Part shown: one piece after another, positions 33,071-42,149 of the stretch
Layout: every line of letters begins with the position of its first letter
Numbering within the stretch: position 1 is the stretch's first letter
Origin: an uncultured Candidatus Melainabacteria bacterium
GTDB lineage: Bacteria; Cyanobacteriota; Vampirovibrionia; Gastranaerophilales; Gastranaerophilaceae
Length of the DNA stretch: 49,232 bases
Reading direction: 5' to 3'
Assembly (NCBI GenBank): GCA_934747325.1
Contig: CAKVGW010000006.1
Span: 1-49,232 of the forward strand
Notes under the pieces: generated by a model
The model's input: only the letters and a program-made list of their open reading frames with translations
Told to the model about the DNA's origin: nothing
The model's database searches: none
Made by a program: the position numbers and the translations under genes

Positions 33071-34321
33071 TTATTTATTAAATTCTTCAAAAGTATTTTT
33101 TATAACTTCAAAACCTTTAATTAATGTCTTGTAATCAACTTTTTCAGCTGCTGAGTGCATATTATAAACATCAGCCAAGCCTAAAAGTGATGGCATAAAT
33201 GTTTCACCTTTAGAATTCTTGTTATGACAATAAATATGAGTTTCAGCACCGGCATGGAAAGAAGAAATATCGTTTTTAATTCCTGCTCTTTCACAAGCCT
33301 TTGTATGTGCAATCTCAATTTTATCATCATCAGCTTTTTCAAAAGCCAACAAGTGGACTTCAAATTCAATTTTTGCTTCTGCTAAATCTTTATATTTTTC
33401 GTTAAATTTATCAACGATTGATTGCATCAAAGCTTTTAATTCTTCTTCTTTTGCAACACTTGCACTTCTTATTGAATAAGATGCCATGCCAAGGGTATTA
33501 ATAATATTTGTAGAAGTTTTTTTCATGATTTCTGTAATGTAATCATTTGTCTTGATTCCTTTTTCTACTAGGTTTGCAACGGAGTTTTGGATGCCACCAG
33601 CTACAATTGCACCTAAATTACAAGAAGTTATAACACCAGTTTCGTCAGTATAATATGCGCCTTGCGGAAATTCTGCAAGAAGTTCTGCTATAAGTTTAGC
33701 TGCATTCAATCTGGTTTTATCTCCGATATCAATACCTGAATGACCGCCTTTAAGGCCGCGAACAGTGATTTTTGCGTTTGTATAACTTGCACCTGAAATC
33801 TGCAATTGACCTAATTTATCAGCGTCACAAACTAAAACGTATTTTGATAAAATTTTATCAAATTCAACATGCTCGATACCACTCATGCCGGTTTCTTCAT
33901 CACGAGTGAATGTAATTTCAAGTCCTCCATGTGCCAATCCCTTGTCAGAGCCTGAATTCACAAGGTCTTTAGCAAGCTTCAACGCACAAGCAACTCCGAC
34001 TTTATCATCTGCGCCTAATGTTCTGCCTTCTGCTTTAATAAAATCCCCGTCCAAGAAAATATTAACAGGGCTATCGTCACCTACTACGTCCATGTGAGAA
34101 GATAACATAATTGGTTCTTTGGTTTCGTCTGTTGCCGGAACATGAATATAAATATTTCCATAATTATCTTTCTTACCATCAATTCCATTTTTCTTACAAA
34201 AATCAAGAATCCATTCAATAACCTTATCTTCTTTTAAAGATGGAGATGGTATTGAAACCAAATTACAAAATATATCTAAAACTTCGTTTTCTTTTCTTAA
34301 ATCTTCTAAATTAACTGCCAC
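33071..34321 (-). CDS. M20-family peptidase, peptidase T-like
   Basis: 416 residues. Zinc exopeptidase of the PepT/CPG2 type, probably a cytoplasmic tripeptidase or related di/tripeptidase. Metal ligands: His in LSSHMDVVG, bridging Asp in LGADDKVGVA, catalytic and ligand Glu in TRDEETGMSG, Asp in VCDADKLG and His in YNMHSAAEK. The dimerisation insert has RGLKGGHSGIDI. A GTG start at 34321 is preferred: GGAGG lies seven bases upstream. The in-frame ATG at 34348 would put that ribosome site inside the gene. It overlaps the end of the zinc-ribbon gene by 11 bases; three-gene operon with GHL10. Confidence 0.88.
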   Translation of the reverse strand: MAVNLEDLRKENEVLDIFCNLVSIPSPSLKEDKVIEWILDFCKKNGIDGKKDNYGNIYIHVPATDETKEPIMLSSHMDVVGDDSPVNIFLDGDFIKAEGRTLGADDKVGVACALKLAKDLVNSGSDKGLAHGGLEITFTRDEETGMSGIEHVEFDKILSKYVLVCDADKLGQLQISGASYTNAKITVRGLKGGHSGIDIGDKTRLNAAKLIAELLAEFPQGAYYTDETGVITSCNLGAIVAGGIQNSVANLVEKGIKTNDYITEIMKKTSTNIINTLGMASYSIRSASVAKEEELKALMQSIVDKFNEKYKDLAEAKIEFEVHLLAFEKADDDKIEIAHTKACERAGIKNDISSFHAGAETHIYCHNKNSKGETFMPSLLGLADVYNMHSAAEKVDYKTLIKGFEVIKNTFEEFNK

Positions 34322-34511
34322 GGAAAAACCTCCTATTTGTTCCTTCACCGCCTATTTTTACATTCACGGGACGCAAACATTTCGGGCATCTGCCGACATA
34401 CATCGTTCCCGCTTGATTTTTGTACAACCTTCCGTAAACATGGCAGCAATCAAACCAAATTCCTAAAAAAGCTCTTTTTTTAGTTTCTTCAGTCAAATTA
34501 ATTCCCTCCAC
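34311..34511 (-). CDS. Small putative zinc-ribbon protein
   Basis: 66 residues. Two cysteine pairs (FDCCHVYG and GRCPKCLRP) suggest a small zinc ribbon. No other domain. It overlaps the GHL10 gene by 14 bases on one side and the peptidase gene by 11 on the other, so it is translated from the middle of an operon. Nucleic-acid or protein binding is plausible; function unknown. Confidence 0.7.
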   Translation of the reverse strand: MEGINLTEETKKRAFLGIWFDCCHVYGRLYKNQAGTMYVGRCPKCLRPVNVKIGGEGTNRRFFRGS

Positions 34512-36327
34512 GTTTGTTTCCTGTACTGTATTTCGCCTGTTGAGATTTTGCGGTGTCTGTAATTACAATCTCTTTTTTGTTAGGCTTAAACACACTTTCT
34601 GTCAAAGTGTCAACGTAATAATCAGTTAAATGCGCATAATCAAAAATAATTAAACCATTTAAACAATATTTTCTTGCAGCATGAATTTGTTTCATTAAAT
34701 CTGCAGATGAACCGTTCATGAATGTTACAAACAAGCCTGCATATAATTTTGTACTTGCAGATTTGTTTCTTAAAATTTCTTCCATAAGATTAATTGCAGT
34801 CATATCATTACATGTCAAGAATAATGGCGTAAAACCGTCTACAAAGTTATTCATTGACCAAGTTTTCCAATCTTGCATTTTTGTATTAAGTGCAAGGTTT
34901 CTGTTTGGGAAAATTACAGTCGTAATTTGAATTTTATTAAATCTGCAAAGTACACTTACTCTTCTTACGAAGCTTGTAACTTTATTGCAACGATATGCTC
35001 GCCATTGGAACCATAATGGGTCAGTATATTTCAATTCTATAGGATCTACTCCGTACATTTTAAAGAATTCATCACGCGCATATTTTGTATAACCCCAGTT
35101 AGACATATCATAATTTGAATAAATCGTATCCAATGATTGCGGATATCTGATATAGTCCAAATTTATTCCATCAGGTTTGTATCTTGTAATAATTTCACAA
35201 AGCAGTTCATATAAGAAATTTTGGACTTCGGGATTTGCAGGGTCAATAAAATATCCGTTATGTTCTGATACTGAATAAGCAATTGTGTCTGAATCCGCAT
35301 TTTTCTTCTGATAATTTGCCCATTCCGGTTTCTTAGCCAAAATATAACCAGCATTTGTTTCAGGCGGTTTGTTACCTACATAAAAAGTTTCAAACCAAAT
35401 ATGAACCTTAATTCCGCGCTTATGCGCTTCGTTTATCCATATTCTAAGCGGATCAAAACCGACATAATCTTCATTTTGTCTGATAAAACCATATTTTGTC
35501 ATGGTTTGAGAAGGAAAAATTGTTTTGCCGTGATAATAAGTTTCTAAGAAAATATTATCAATTCCTGCATTATATATTTTATCTATGGTTTTAATAATTT
35601 CATCTTCACTAAAATAAGTCGGTCTTATCCACACTCCTTTTAATTCACCTGAATCGTAAGGAATAACGGTAGACATTGCTAAATCTGCGTATTCTATTGC
35701 TTTTGAAGCAAATTTTTGTGAATTTTCTCCATTTTTAACGGCTTTATCTATCAAATCATTTGCCTTGTCCAAACTTTGAGAAGTACGCTTTTGATTATAG
35801 TTTGAATAATTTTGAGTATAATAAAGCATCATATTCTGAACTTCTTTAATACGCTCTCTTGCTGAATACAAAAAAGTATCAGAGGTTATATAAGATGTAA
35901 TAATCTTTTTTTCAGGATTAATGTAGATTTTTGCACCAACCATTATATTTTCATTAATCCATTTTTTAGCTTGACCATGACCACTTATTACAACGCCGTT
36001 TGCAGGAATTAAAGAATCTGCACCACTTAATGCAGTAACCGTATCGCCTGTTACAATGGCTTCTGTACCAAATTCGTTTGTGTTGGTTCTGAAGCCAAAA
36101 GATGGAGTATAAACTACAAGTTGGTTTGCGCCTCTAAGCCCGGGGTAACTTGCACCTTTAGTGTTTGTACTCGCTTGCGGATCAATCACATCAATCTTAT
36201 ACATTGATTGATTAAAGATAACTTCATTTTGTTGAGGTACGTATTCAGAATAAAGCCCTTGCGCTGAAACCGCTTGGCATATAATTAAAAACAATGTAAT
36301 TATTACTGACCAGACCCTGCTCTTCAT
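34498..36327 (-). CDS. Exported GHL10-family glycoside-hydrolase-like protein
   Basis: 609 residues with a signal peptide (VWSVIITLFLIICQAVSAQG). The N-terminal 200 residues hold a phosphodiester-glycosidase-like or unknown beta region (SLIPANGVVISGHGQAKKWI) and a helical linker. The C-terminal TIM-barrel matches the GHL10/YddW family (ELKGVWIRPTYFS, FETFYVG, YFIDPANPEVQNFLYELL, PDGINLDYIRYPQ), proposed to act on cell-wall glycans or exopolysaccharide. The DYIRYP motif carries the likely catalytic Asp. First gene of the operon with the zinc-ribbon and peptidase genes; the family is common in cyanobacteria. Confidence 0.86.
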   Translation of the reverse strand: MKSRVWSVIITLFLIICQAVSAQGLYSEYVPQQNEVIFNQSMYKIDVIDPQASTNTKGASYPGLRGANQLVVYTPSFGFRTNTNEFGTEAIVTGDTVTALSGADSLIPANGVVISGHGQAKKWINENIMVGAKIYINPEKKIITSYITSDTFLYSARERIKEVQNMMLYYTQNYSNYNQKRTSQSLDKANDLIDKAVKNGENSQKFASKAIEYADLAMSTVIPYDSGELKGVWIRPTYFSEDEIIKTIDKIYNAGIDNIFLETYYHGKTIFPSQTMTKYGFIRQNEDYVGFDPLRIWINEAHKRGIKVHIWFETFYVGNKPPETNAGYILAKKPEWANYQKKNADSDTIAYSVSEHNGYFIDPANPEVQNFLYELLCEIITRYKPDGINLDYIRYPQSLDTIYSNYDMSNWGYTKYARDEFFKMYGVDPIELKYTDPLWFQWRAYRCNKVTSFVRRVSVLCRFNKIQITTVIFPNRNLALNTKMQDWKTWSMNNFVDGFTPLFLTCNDMTAINLMEEILRNKSASTKLYAGLFVTFMNGSSADLMKQIHAARKYCLNGLIIFDYAHLTDYYVDTLTESVFKPNKKEIVITDTAKSQQAKYSTGNKRGGN

Positions 36328-36405
36328 TCCCCAATGTCCTTATATATAACAAATATTATAGAACTAGAATGAAATAAATACAATAATATTTTTTAAAAAG
36401 CCTGA

Positions 36406-37617
36406 TTAGAAAAACATCTGCATGGCATTCGGCAATGGTGTATGGTATTTTGAAATCATCGGCTGTAATCTGTTACTATAAGTTACGTGATCATTATCAA
36501 CAGTAATCCACTCTTGTTTGCTTAAACCATCCGCAAAACCTTCGGTACTACTAATACCTTCTGTTGAATTTGGTGCAAGCATAAAGAAATTTTTATAACC
36601 GGCTGTATCGTTATAGCTCATACCTAAGGCTTTAAAATCGTTTAAGTGCTTTGTTATTGTTTGTAAATTTGATGTTTCTTCATTTACGGGTATGTGTTCT
36701 ATATACTTGTATATAGAATAATTGTTGTCGTGATTATAATAACAAAGTGGAGCTGAATTTCTACATCTATGAGTTGTTAAGTAGAAGTCTATTTTAGCCA
36801 GTGTTCCCAAAGCAAAAGGAGCATCCAAACTTCTCATTTCAGGCTTGCCCATTTTTAAAACAAATTTTTTACCTTCAGGAGTAAATACACCAAACACATT
36901 TTTATCGGATTTACCCTCCGTAAAATATGTAAAATCGTATTTTCTGTTGTCTAATGTTAAACTTGCAATTTTCTTTTTAAATTTAAAACCTTCTTGCATT
37001 TCATGTCTTAAATAGTCTGATATCTGAGCCAAATGACCATTCGGAAATTCTTTTGGAATATTACCGATTTCTAATTTATCTGTTCCATGAAGTGATTTAT
37101 ATTTTTCTATTAACGTATCCCCACGCCAATCAGGTCTGATTTTTAGAAGCGAAATAATACATCTTTCATTTTTTAATTTATCTTCAATATAATTTGTATA
37201 AGCTTCATTATAAGGACTATTCATCATGAACGGCATTAAGTTGATTGAATTTCCGCCAACTTTTTCGCTTAAAGCTTTTTGAATATTATCAACTTCTCTC
37301 GGGTTGTAAATAAAACTGTCAAAAAATTCTTTACTTCTATCTTTTGTTTTTAGAATTTCAGTTAGAAAACTGTCCATTACTTCCGGCGTTTCTTCGATTT
37401 TCAAGAAAGATTTTAACGCAGGAACTCTATCATGGTTAATATACCAATTGTATTCTTCATATAATTTAGGAATTGATTTTCCTTTAAAAATCGGCGGATA
37501 AGCAAAAGGTAAGGCGTCTATAGCATTTGTAAAATATTGTTTTTGTTGTTTTACATTTTGTTTTTTTGCTTGAAAATTATAATTTGTGTTATAAAAATTA
37601 ACTTTTTGTATGTTCAT
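36406..37617 (-). CDS. Putative divergent protein-kinase-fold, tagged protein
   Basis: 403 residues, no signal peptide. It starts MNIQKVNFYNTNYNFQAKKQ, similar to the 20548 and 32797 genes, with a second FKGK at 44-47. The C-terminal 180 residues resemble a distant kinase fold: strand-Gly-strand (NVFGVFTPEGKKFVLK, candidate lysine 255), a hinge-like YSIYKYIEHIP, a catalytic-loop-like GMSYNDTAGYKNFF (Asp337, Asn343) and ITVDNDHV (Asp374/Asp376) where a DFG-like motif would be. The N-terminal 220 are not recognised. AAAGGAGC precedes the ATG. The kinase reading is inference from motif order; other folds are possible. Confidence 0.5.
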   Translation of the reverse strand: MNIQKVNFYNTNYNFQAKKQNVKQQKQYFTNAIDALPFAYPPIFKGKSIPKLYEEYNWYINHDRVPALKSFLKIEETPEVMDSFLTEILKTKDRSKEFFDSFIYNPREVDNIQKALSEKVGGNSINLMPFMMNSPYNEAYTNYIEDKLKNERCIISLLKIRPDWRGDTLIEKYKSLHGTDKLEIGNIPKEFPNGHLAQISDYLRHEMQEGFKFKKKIASLTLDNRKYDFTYFTEGKSDKNVFGVFTPEGKKFVLKMGKPEMRSLDAPFALGTLAKIDFYLTTHRCRNSAPLCYYNHDNNYSIYKYIEHIPVNEETSNLQTITKHLNDFKALGMSYNDTAGYKNFFMLAPNSTEGISSTEGFADGLSKQEWITVDNDHVTYSNRLQPMISKYHTPLPNAMQMFF

Positions 37618-37658
37618 TTATTGCTCCTTTATTGTATTAAAACTTGTAAATAAAAAAT

Positions 37659-37687
37659 TTGCTCTTTTTATGTAATTAAATTATAAT
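37659..37687 (+). promoter_or_regulatory. Promoter of glyA
   Basis: TTGCTC (37659-37664), 17-base spacer and TATAAT (37682-37687), giving a leader of about 37 bases with GGAGGGG before the ATG. Confidence 0.7.
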
Positions 37688-37730
37688 TATTAAAAACTTA
37701 GTCATTGGATTTGAATTTTAGGAGGGGTAT

Positions 37731-38966
37731 ATGATTTTAGATAAAGTTAAAGAAACTGATGCTGAATTAGCACAATTTATTGAAGAAGAACTTCATAGAC
37801 AAGAAAACACAATAGAACTTATTGCAAGTGAAAATTTCACCTCTCCTGCCGTTATGCAGGCTTGCGGAAGCGTTTTGACAAACAAATATGCAGAAGGTAA
37901 ACCTCACAAACGTTATTACAACGGCTGCGAAATCGTGGATAAGGTTGAAGAACTTGCACAAAAAAGAGCATGTGAATTATTCAAGATGGATCATGCGAAT
38001 GTTCAACCACACTCAGGCGCGCAAGCAAACATGGCTGTATTTTTTGCACTACTTAAACATGGCGATACAATTTTGGGCATGGATTTATCAAATGGCGGGC
38101 ACTTGAGTCATGGCTGTCCTGTAAATTTTTCAGGTACATATTTTGACGCAAAAAGCTATGGAGTTGACTCAGAAGGCAATATTGACTATGAAGATGTAAG
38201 AAAAAAAGCACACGAATACAAACCAAAATTAATTATTTGTGGTGCAAGCAACTATTCAAAAGTTATTGATTTCAAAAGATTTAGAGAAATCGCAGACGAA
38301 GTGGGCGCAATATTAATGGCAGATATTGCACATATTGCAGGACTTATAGCAGGCGGCATTCATCCATCTCCTGCAGGTTATGCTCAAATCGTTACAACAA
38401 CAACACACAAAACTTTAAGAGGCCCAAGAGGCGGCATTATTATGTGCGATGAAGAATTTGCAGCCGCTATTGATAAAGCAGTTTTCCCGGGAATTCAAGG
38501 CGGGCCATTAGAACATATTATCGCAGGCAAAGCAGTTGCTCTTAAAGAAGCTATGTCACCTGAATTTAAGGAATATGCAAAACAAATCGTTAAAAATGCT
38601 AAAGCAATGGCAGAAGGTCTTATTGAAAACGGTATGGAAATCGTAGGTGGCATGACTGAAAACCACTTAATGACATTAGATTTGAGAAAAACCGGCAAAA
38701 CAGGAAAAGATATGGCAAATGTTTTGGAAAGAGTCGGCATAACAGCTAACAAAAATACAGTTCCAAACGACCCGCAAAGTCCATTTGTAACAAGCGGTAT
38801 CAGACTTGGAGCCGCAGCTATGACAACTCGTGGTTTCAAAGAAGATGATATGAAGGAAGTTGCAAGAATTATTGCAGAAGCTATCAAGAATTCAGATGAT
38901 GAAAAAGTTTTGAACGAATTAAGATTAGAGTCTGCGAAACTTTGCAAAAAATATCCTTTGTACTAA
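37731..38966 (+). CDS. glyA: Serine hydroxymethyltransferase
   Basis: 411-residue PLP enzyme interconverting serine and glycine and supplying one-carbon units. PLP lysine in [14 protein letters not shown]; also [33 protein letters not shown] and [15 protein letters not shown], all highly conserved. Full length. GGAGGGG before the ATG. Monocistronic, with a palindromic repeat after it. Confidence 0.97.
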   Translation: MILDKVKETDAELAQFIEEELHRQENTIELIASENFTSPAVMQACGSVLTNKYAEGKPHKRYYNGCEIVDKVEELAQKRACELFKMDHANVQPHSGAQANMAVFFALLKHGDTILGMDLSNGGHLSHGCPVNFSGTYFDAKSYGVDSEGNIDYEDVRKKAHEYKPKLIICGASNYSKVIDFKRFREIADEVGAILMADIAHIAGLIAGGIHPSPAGYAQIVTTTTHKTLRGPRGGIIMCDEEFAAAIDKAVFPGIQGGPLEHIIAGKAVALKEAMSPEFKEYAKQIVKNAKAMAEGLIENGMEIVGGMTENHLMTLDLRKTGKTGKDMANVLERVGITANKNTVPNDPQSPFVTSGIRLGAAAMTTRGFKEDDMKEVARIIAEAIKNSDDEKVLNELRLESAKLCKKYPLY

Positions 38967-38992
38967 TGGACAATTAATTTTTGCTAAAAACC

Positions 38993-39087
38993 GGATTGCC
39001 ACGGGCTAATCGCCCTCGCAATGACTTGAATGTCAAACGCCAAGTCATTGCGAGGAGCAACTATTAAAATTAGCGACAAAGCAATCC
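38993..39087. repeat. 95-bp palindromic repeat with GTCATTGCGAGG core
   Basis: The inner stem CCTCGCAATGACTTG (39014-39028) pairs perfectly with 39041-39055; outer arms GGATTGC (38993-38999) / GCAATCC (39081-39087) and GCTAAT / ATTAGC also pair. From memory, GTCATTGCGAGG...GCAATCC palindromes occur in many unrelated bacterial genomes as dispersed elements; the sequence here is a slightly decayed copy. It may also end glyA transcription. Confidence 0.75.
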
Positions 39088-39167
39088 ATTATGTAGAATA
39101 AGATTTACCATGTCTAACGTTTTTTATTTATTTGGTATAATAAAATAAAAAACAAAGGATTATTATT

Positions 39168-40238
39168 ATGATAATTAAACTAACACAAGCTCACATAATC
39201 GGTGCATTTATTTCTTATCTAGTCGGTGTATTTATTGTACCGTTTGTAATTGAATTTTCTCAAAAAGAAGGTTTAGTAGACTTGCCAAACGCAAGAAAAA
39301 TCCACAAAGTACCAATTTCAAGACTTGGCGGTATTGCAATTTGGACAAGCACAATGCTAACATTTTTATTTTTGGTACTCTTAAGTTATTATCCTTACGG
39401 CAGTTTGCTTTCAGGAATTTTACTCGGCGGTTCTTTGATGTTCTTGCTCGGACTTGTTGATGACGTTTATAACCTTGATGCGAAATTCAAACTTGTAATA
39501 CAACTATCAATCGCAACAATCGTTTACCTTTTAGGCGTTCAGATTGATACAATTTTTAACCCGTTTGGCGGAGTTATTCACTTGGGAGTATTTTCTTATC
39601 CGATAACTCTTTTGTGGATTGTCGGCATTTCTAATGCCGTTAACTTTATTGACGGTGTAGACGGTTTAGCAGGTTCTGTTATCACAGTAAGTTCAATAAC
39701 TTTGGCACTTATAGCAGTTGCAATTACTCCTGCTCAGCCAATCACAGCTTTAATTGCATTTATTCTTGCAGGTTCTATGCTTGCATTTTTAACCTTCAAC
39801 TTTAACCCTGCAAAAATATTCATGGGTGATTCAGGCGCATTATTTTCGGGATTTTTGCTTGCAACACTTTCAATCGCTGGTGTTATGAAGGGTGCAGCAT
39901 TAGCAGTTTTATTACCTTTCTTGGTTTTAGCCGTGCCAATTATGGATATTACTTATTCAAGCTTAAGAAGAATTATGAAAGGTAAATCGCCATTTGTGGC
40001 TGACGCGGAACATATTCACCATAAATTACTTAAAGCCGGCTTCTCTCAAAAGAAAACCGTTGCGATTTTAACCTCCATTGCTATTGTTGGTGGCGCGGTT
40101 GCAACATACTTTACGGGAACTTTAAAAAATTATTTTTTATACATTGCGGTTTTAATATTAATTATGATTGCATTAAGCGTTATCAGCGTAATGACAAAAC
40201 CGCAACCAATAGAACCACATGAAAAAGTCGAAGAATAG
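39168..40238 (+). CDS. WecA/TagO-type UDP-GlcNAc:undecaprenyl-phosphate transferase
   Basis: 356-residue polytopic membrane enzyme of the MraY/WecA family that starts lipid-linked glycan synthesis (wall polymer, O-antigen-like or glycoprotein). About ten membrane helices. Motifs: FLLGLVDDVYNLD, NAVNFIDGVDGLAG, FMGDSGA and the WecA-type ADAEHIHHKLL, which points to GlcNAc-1-phosphate transfer rather than MraY. An extended -10 (TGGTATAAT, hexamer 39136-39141) and AAAGGA precede the ATG. The exact polymer is unknown. Confidence 0.87.
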   Translation: MIIKLTQAHIIGAFISYLVGVFIVPFVIEFSQKEGLVDLPNARKIHKVPISRLGGIAIWTSTMLTFLFLVLLSYYPYGSLLSGILLGGSLMFLLGLVDDVYNLDAKFKLVIQLSIATIVYLLGVQIDTIFNPFGGVIHLGVFSYPITLLWIVGISNAVNFIDGVDGLAGSVITVSSITLALIAVAITPAQPITALIAFILAGSMLAFLTFNFNPAKIFMGDSGALFSGFLLATLSIAGVMKGAALAVLLPFLVLAVPIMDITYSSLRRIMKGKSPFVADAEHIHHKLLKAGFSQKKTVAILTSIAIVGGAVATYFTGTLKNYFLYIAVLILIMIALSVISVMTKPQPIEPHEKVEE

Positions 40239-40250
40239 AAGTTAAAAAGA

Positions 40251-40277
40251 TGGCGGAAATGCTTTGCATTTCCGCCA
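40251..40277. terminator. Terminator hairpin wecA-like / EF-hand gene
   Basis: TGGCGGAAATGC pairs with GCATTTCCGCCA, 12 bp, three-base loop. The left flank (TTAAAAAGA) gives a T run on the minus strand, so it suits the leftward EF-hand gene best, and may serve both. Confidence 0.75.
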
Positions 40278-40314
40278 CAATTATTAATTTCCCATTTTTC
40301 CCATTTTCTTTTTT

Positions 40315-40872
40315 TTAAGAATTTTCATCGTCACTCAAATAACGATAATCTAACATACTTCCTTCATATTCTGTCAAATCATCACCGTAAAATAATGACA
40401 TATTATTGATGACTCTATTTGTATCAGCTACTTTTTGTTTTTGAACATCAGAATTTACGCCATAAGCATTGATTTCTTGATTCGTAACTTTACCATCATG
40501 GTTGGCATCGATATCATCAAAATGACTTAATACAGTTTCTTGCAATGACGTACTCATCCCTGAAGATGCCCCCAATGACATAATTTGCTCTCTAGTTAAT
40601 CCTTGAGTTGCCATATTATTCATTAAAGTCTGAATTTCATCAGCAGAAATCTGACCATCACCATTTTTATCAATACTGTTAAAATTAGAACCCAAATATG
40701 AAGCAAACGTTGAACCGTAAAGAGTATTTGTAACGTTTGTATTCGTTAAAGCTTTGTTAATATTTTCTAATGTCAAACCATCCGCATATTGGCTTGATAA
40801 AAGAGAAAATGAATTTGTTAATCCGGAATTTATTCCTGAGAATAATGAAGAACCGTCTAATCGTTTACTCAT
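40315..40872 (-). CDS. Small EF-hand protein
   Basis: 185 residues with two canonical EF-hand loops, DKNGDGQISADE and DANHDGKVTNQE, each flanked by helices, so calcium binding is likely. The N-terminal 60 residues are Ser/Asn/Leu rich; no signal peptide. AAGGAGAT precedes the ATG. The second EF-hand gene of the window after 7598-8779, but the two are otherwise unlike. Possibly a calcium buffer or a secreted regulator. Confidence 0.8.
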   Translation of the reverse strand: MSKRLDGSSLFSGINSGLTNSFSLLSSQYADGLTLENINKALTNTNVTNTLYGSTFASYLGSNFNSIDKNGDGQISADEIQTLMNNMATQGLTREQIMSLGASSGMSTSLQETVLSHFDDIDANHDGKVTNQEINAYGVNSDVQKQKVADTNRVINNMSLFYGDDLTEYEGSMLDYRYLSDDENS

Positions 40873-41191
40873 AATATATCTCCTTGTGCTTAGTTGTGAT
40901 TATTCACTCTCTAGTTTAATGTTTTTATTACAAAAGTCAATCATACAAAAATGTGAGATTTTACGACTTTTGTCTAAAAGTGCATAATATGCGTAAACTT
41001 TTGTAACTTCTTTTTCCCTTTACCTCTTGCATTTCAACCGTCTTTATATTAATATTTTCATGTCAGAAAACAACCCACATTTAAATATGCCGTAAATGCC
41101 TTTAAATAGGCGTTTTGTTGTTTGGATATTTGAATGTCTATAAAAATTATAAAACCGAAATGTAAAACAATTTAAGAAAGGTATTATTAAA
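40873..41191 (+). promoter_or_regulatory. Gene-free region with rpsE promoter
   Basis: 319 bases. TTGTTG (41115-41120), an 18-base spacer and TATAAA (41139-41144) form a likely rpsE promoter; a small hairpin GCCT...AGGC lies at 41097-41110. No ORF or known regulatory RNA was recognised in the rest. Confidence 0.5.
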
Positions 41192-41824
41192 ATGACAGAA
41201 GAAAAAATCGAATCTCAAGTTGAGGAAACTGTTGTAGAAGAAACTACTGCAACTGAAGCAGTAGCAGAAGAAAACGTAGAACAGCTTCCTGCAAAAAGAC
41301 AACGTAACAGAAAGAAAAGAGTTGAAACTCAAGAATCTAAGCCTGAATCTGAATGGACAGAACAAGTTGTTCAAATCAGACGTGTAACAAAAGTTGTTAA
41401 GGGCGGTAAAAAATTGAGCTTCAGAGCTATCGTTATCGTTGGTAACAAAAAAGGACAAGTTGGTGTTGGTTGTGCTAAGGCAGCAGAAGTTATCATCGCT
41501 ATCCAAAAAGCTATTGCTGATGGTAGAAAAAATCTTATCACAGTGCCTATTTTCAAAACAACTATTCCACACCCTATCAAAGGTCGTTCAGGCGCTGGTG
41601 CTGTAATGTTAAGACCTGCTTCTCAAGGTACTGGTATTATTGCAGGTGGTGCTGTTCGTTCAGTTCTTGAACTTGCTGGTATTGAAAACATTCTTTCAAA
41701 ATCTTTAGGTTCAAAATCACCTCTTAACGCTGCTAACGCTACTTTAGAAGCTCTTAAATCTTTAAGACCATTCTCAGAAGTTGCTAAAAAACGTGGCTTG
41801 ACAATGGCTGAATTATTAAACTAG
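41192..41824 (+). CDS. rpsE: 30S ribosomal protein S5 with N-terminal extension
   Basis: 210 residues. The S5 core begins near residue 57 ([20 protein letters not shown]) and contains [38 protein letters not shown] and [21 protein letters not shown]5 shapes the mRNA entry site and affects fidelity. The first 56 residues are an extra acidic-then-basic segment (rich in Glu, Thr, Ala then Arg, Lys) absent from the usual 165-residue protein. No rplR or rplF precedes it; it has its own promoter, so the spc operon is broken here. Confidence 0.95.
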   Translation: MTEEKIESQVEETVVEETTATEAVAEENVEQLPAKRQRNRKKRVETQESKPESEWTEQVVQIRRVTKVVKGGKKLSFRAIVIVGNKKGQVGVGCAKAAEVIIAIQKAIADGRKNLITVPIFKTTIPHPIKGRSGAGAVMLRPASQGTGIIAGGAVRSVLELAGIENILSKSLGSKSPLNAANATLEALKSLRPFSEVAKKRGLTMAELLN

Positions 41825-41874
41825 TCGGCTATTTTCATTCTGATTTGAAATGAAATAATAATAGTAGAACATAG

Positions 41875-41938
41875 GGTGGGAAAAGCATTCTAGCAAAATT
41901 AAATTTTAAACAATGAATTTGAAATAAGCGTTCCCACC
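41875..41938. repeat. TTGGGAA-type hairpin between rpsE and rpmD
   Basis: GGTGGGAAAAGC (41875-41886) pairs with GCGTTCCCACC (41928-41938). It resembles 19635-19666 and would be transcribed within the ribosomal operon. Confidence 0.5.
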
Positions 41939-41969
41939 GATAAAAAATAAGATTAAAAAGGAAATAACA

Positions 41970-42149
41970 ATGGCAAAACAAATAAAAATCAAACTTGTAA
42001 GAAGTTTAATCGGATGCTCTGAAGCTCAACGTAGAGTTGCTCAAGCTTTGGGTCTTAAAAAGACTGACCAAGTTGTTGAACACCAAGACAGTGCAACAAT
42101 CATGGGTATGGTTAACAAGATTTCTCATCTTGTAGAAGTAGTTGACTAG
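41970..42149 (+). CDS. rpmD: 50S ribosomal protein L30
   Basis: 59 residues, too short for many gene finders: MAKQIKIKLVRSLIGCS, then AQRRVAQALGLKKTDQVVEH and IMGMVNKISHLVEVVD. The fold and the position between rpsE and rplO match L30, and AAAAGGAAAT lies before the ATG. L30 is absent in photosynthetic cyanobacteria in my recollection, so its presence is of some interest; that point is from memory. Confidence 0.93.
   Translation: MAKQIKIKLVRSLIGCSEAQRRVAQALGLKKTDQVVEHQDSATIMGMVNKISHLVEVVD

Noticed and set aside
38495-38947. 150-codon minus-strand ORF inside glyA
   Set aside because: Antisense shadow of highly conserved glyA sequence; no independent start signal.
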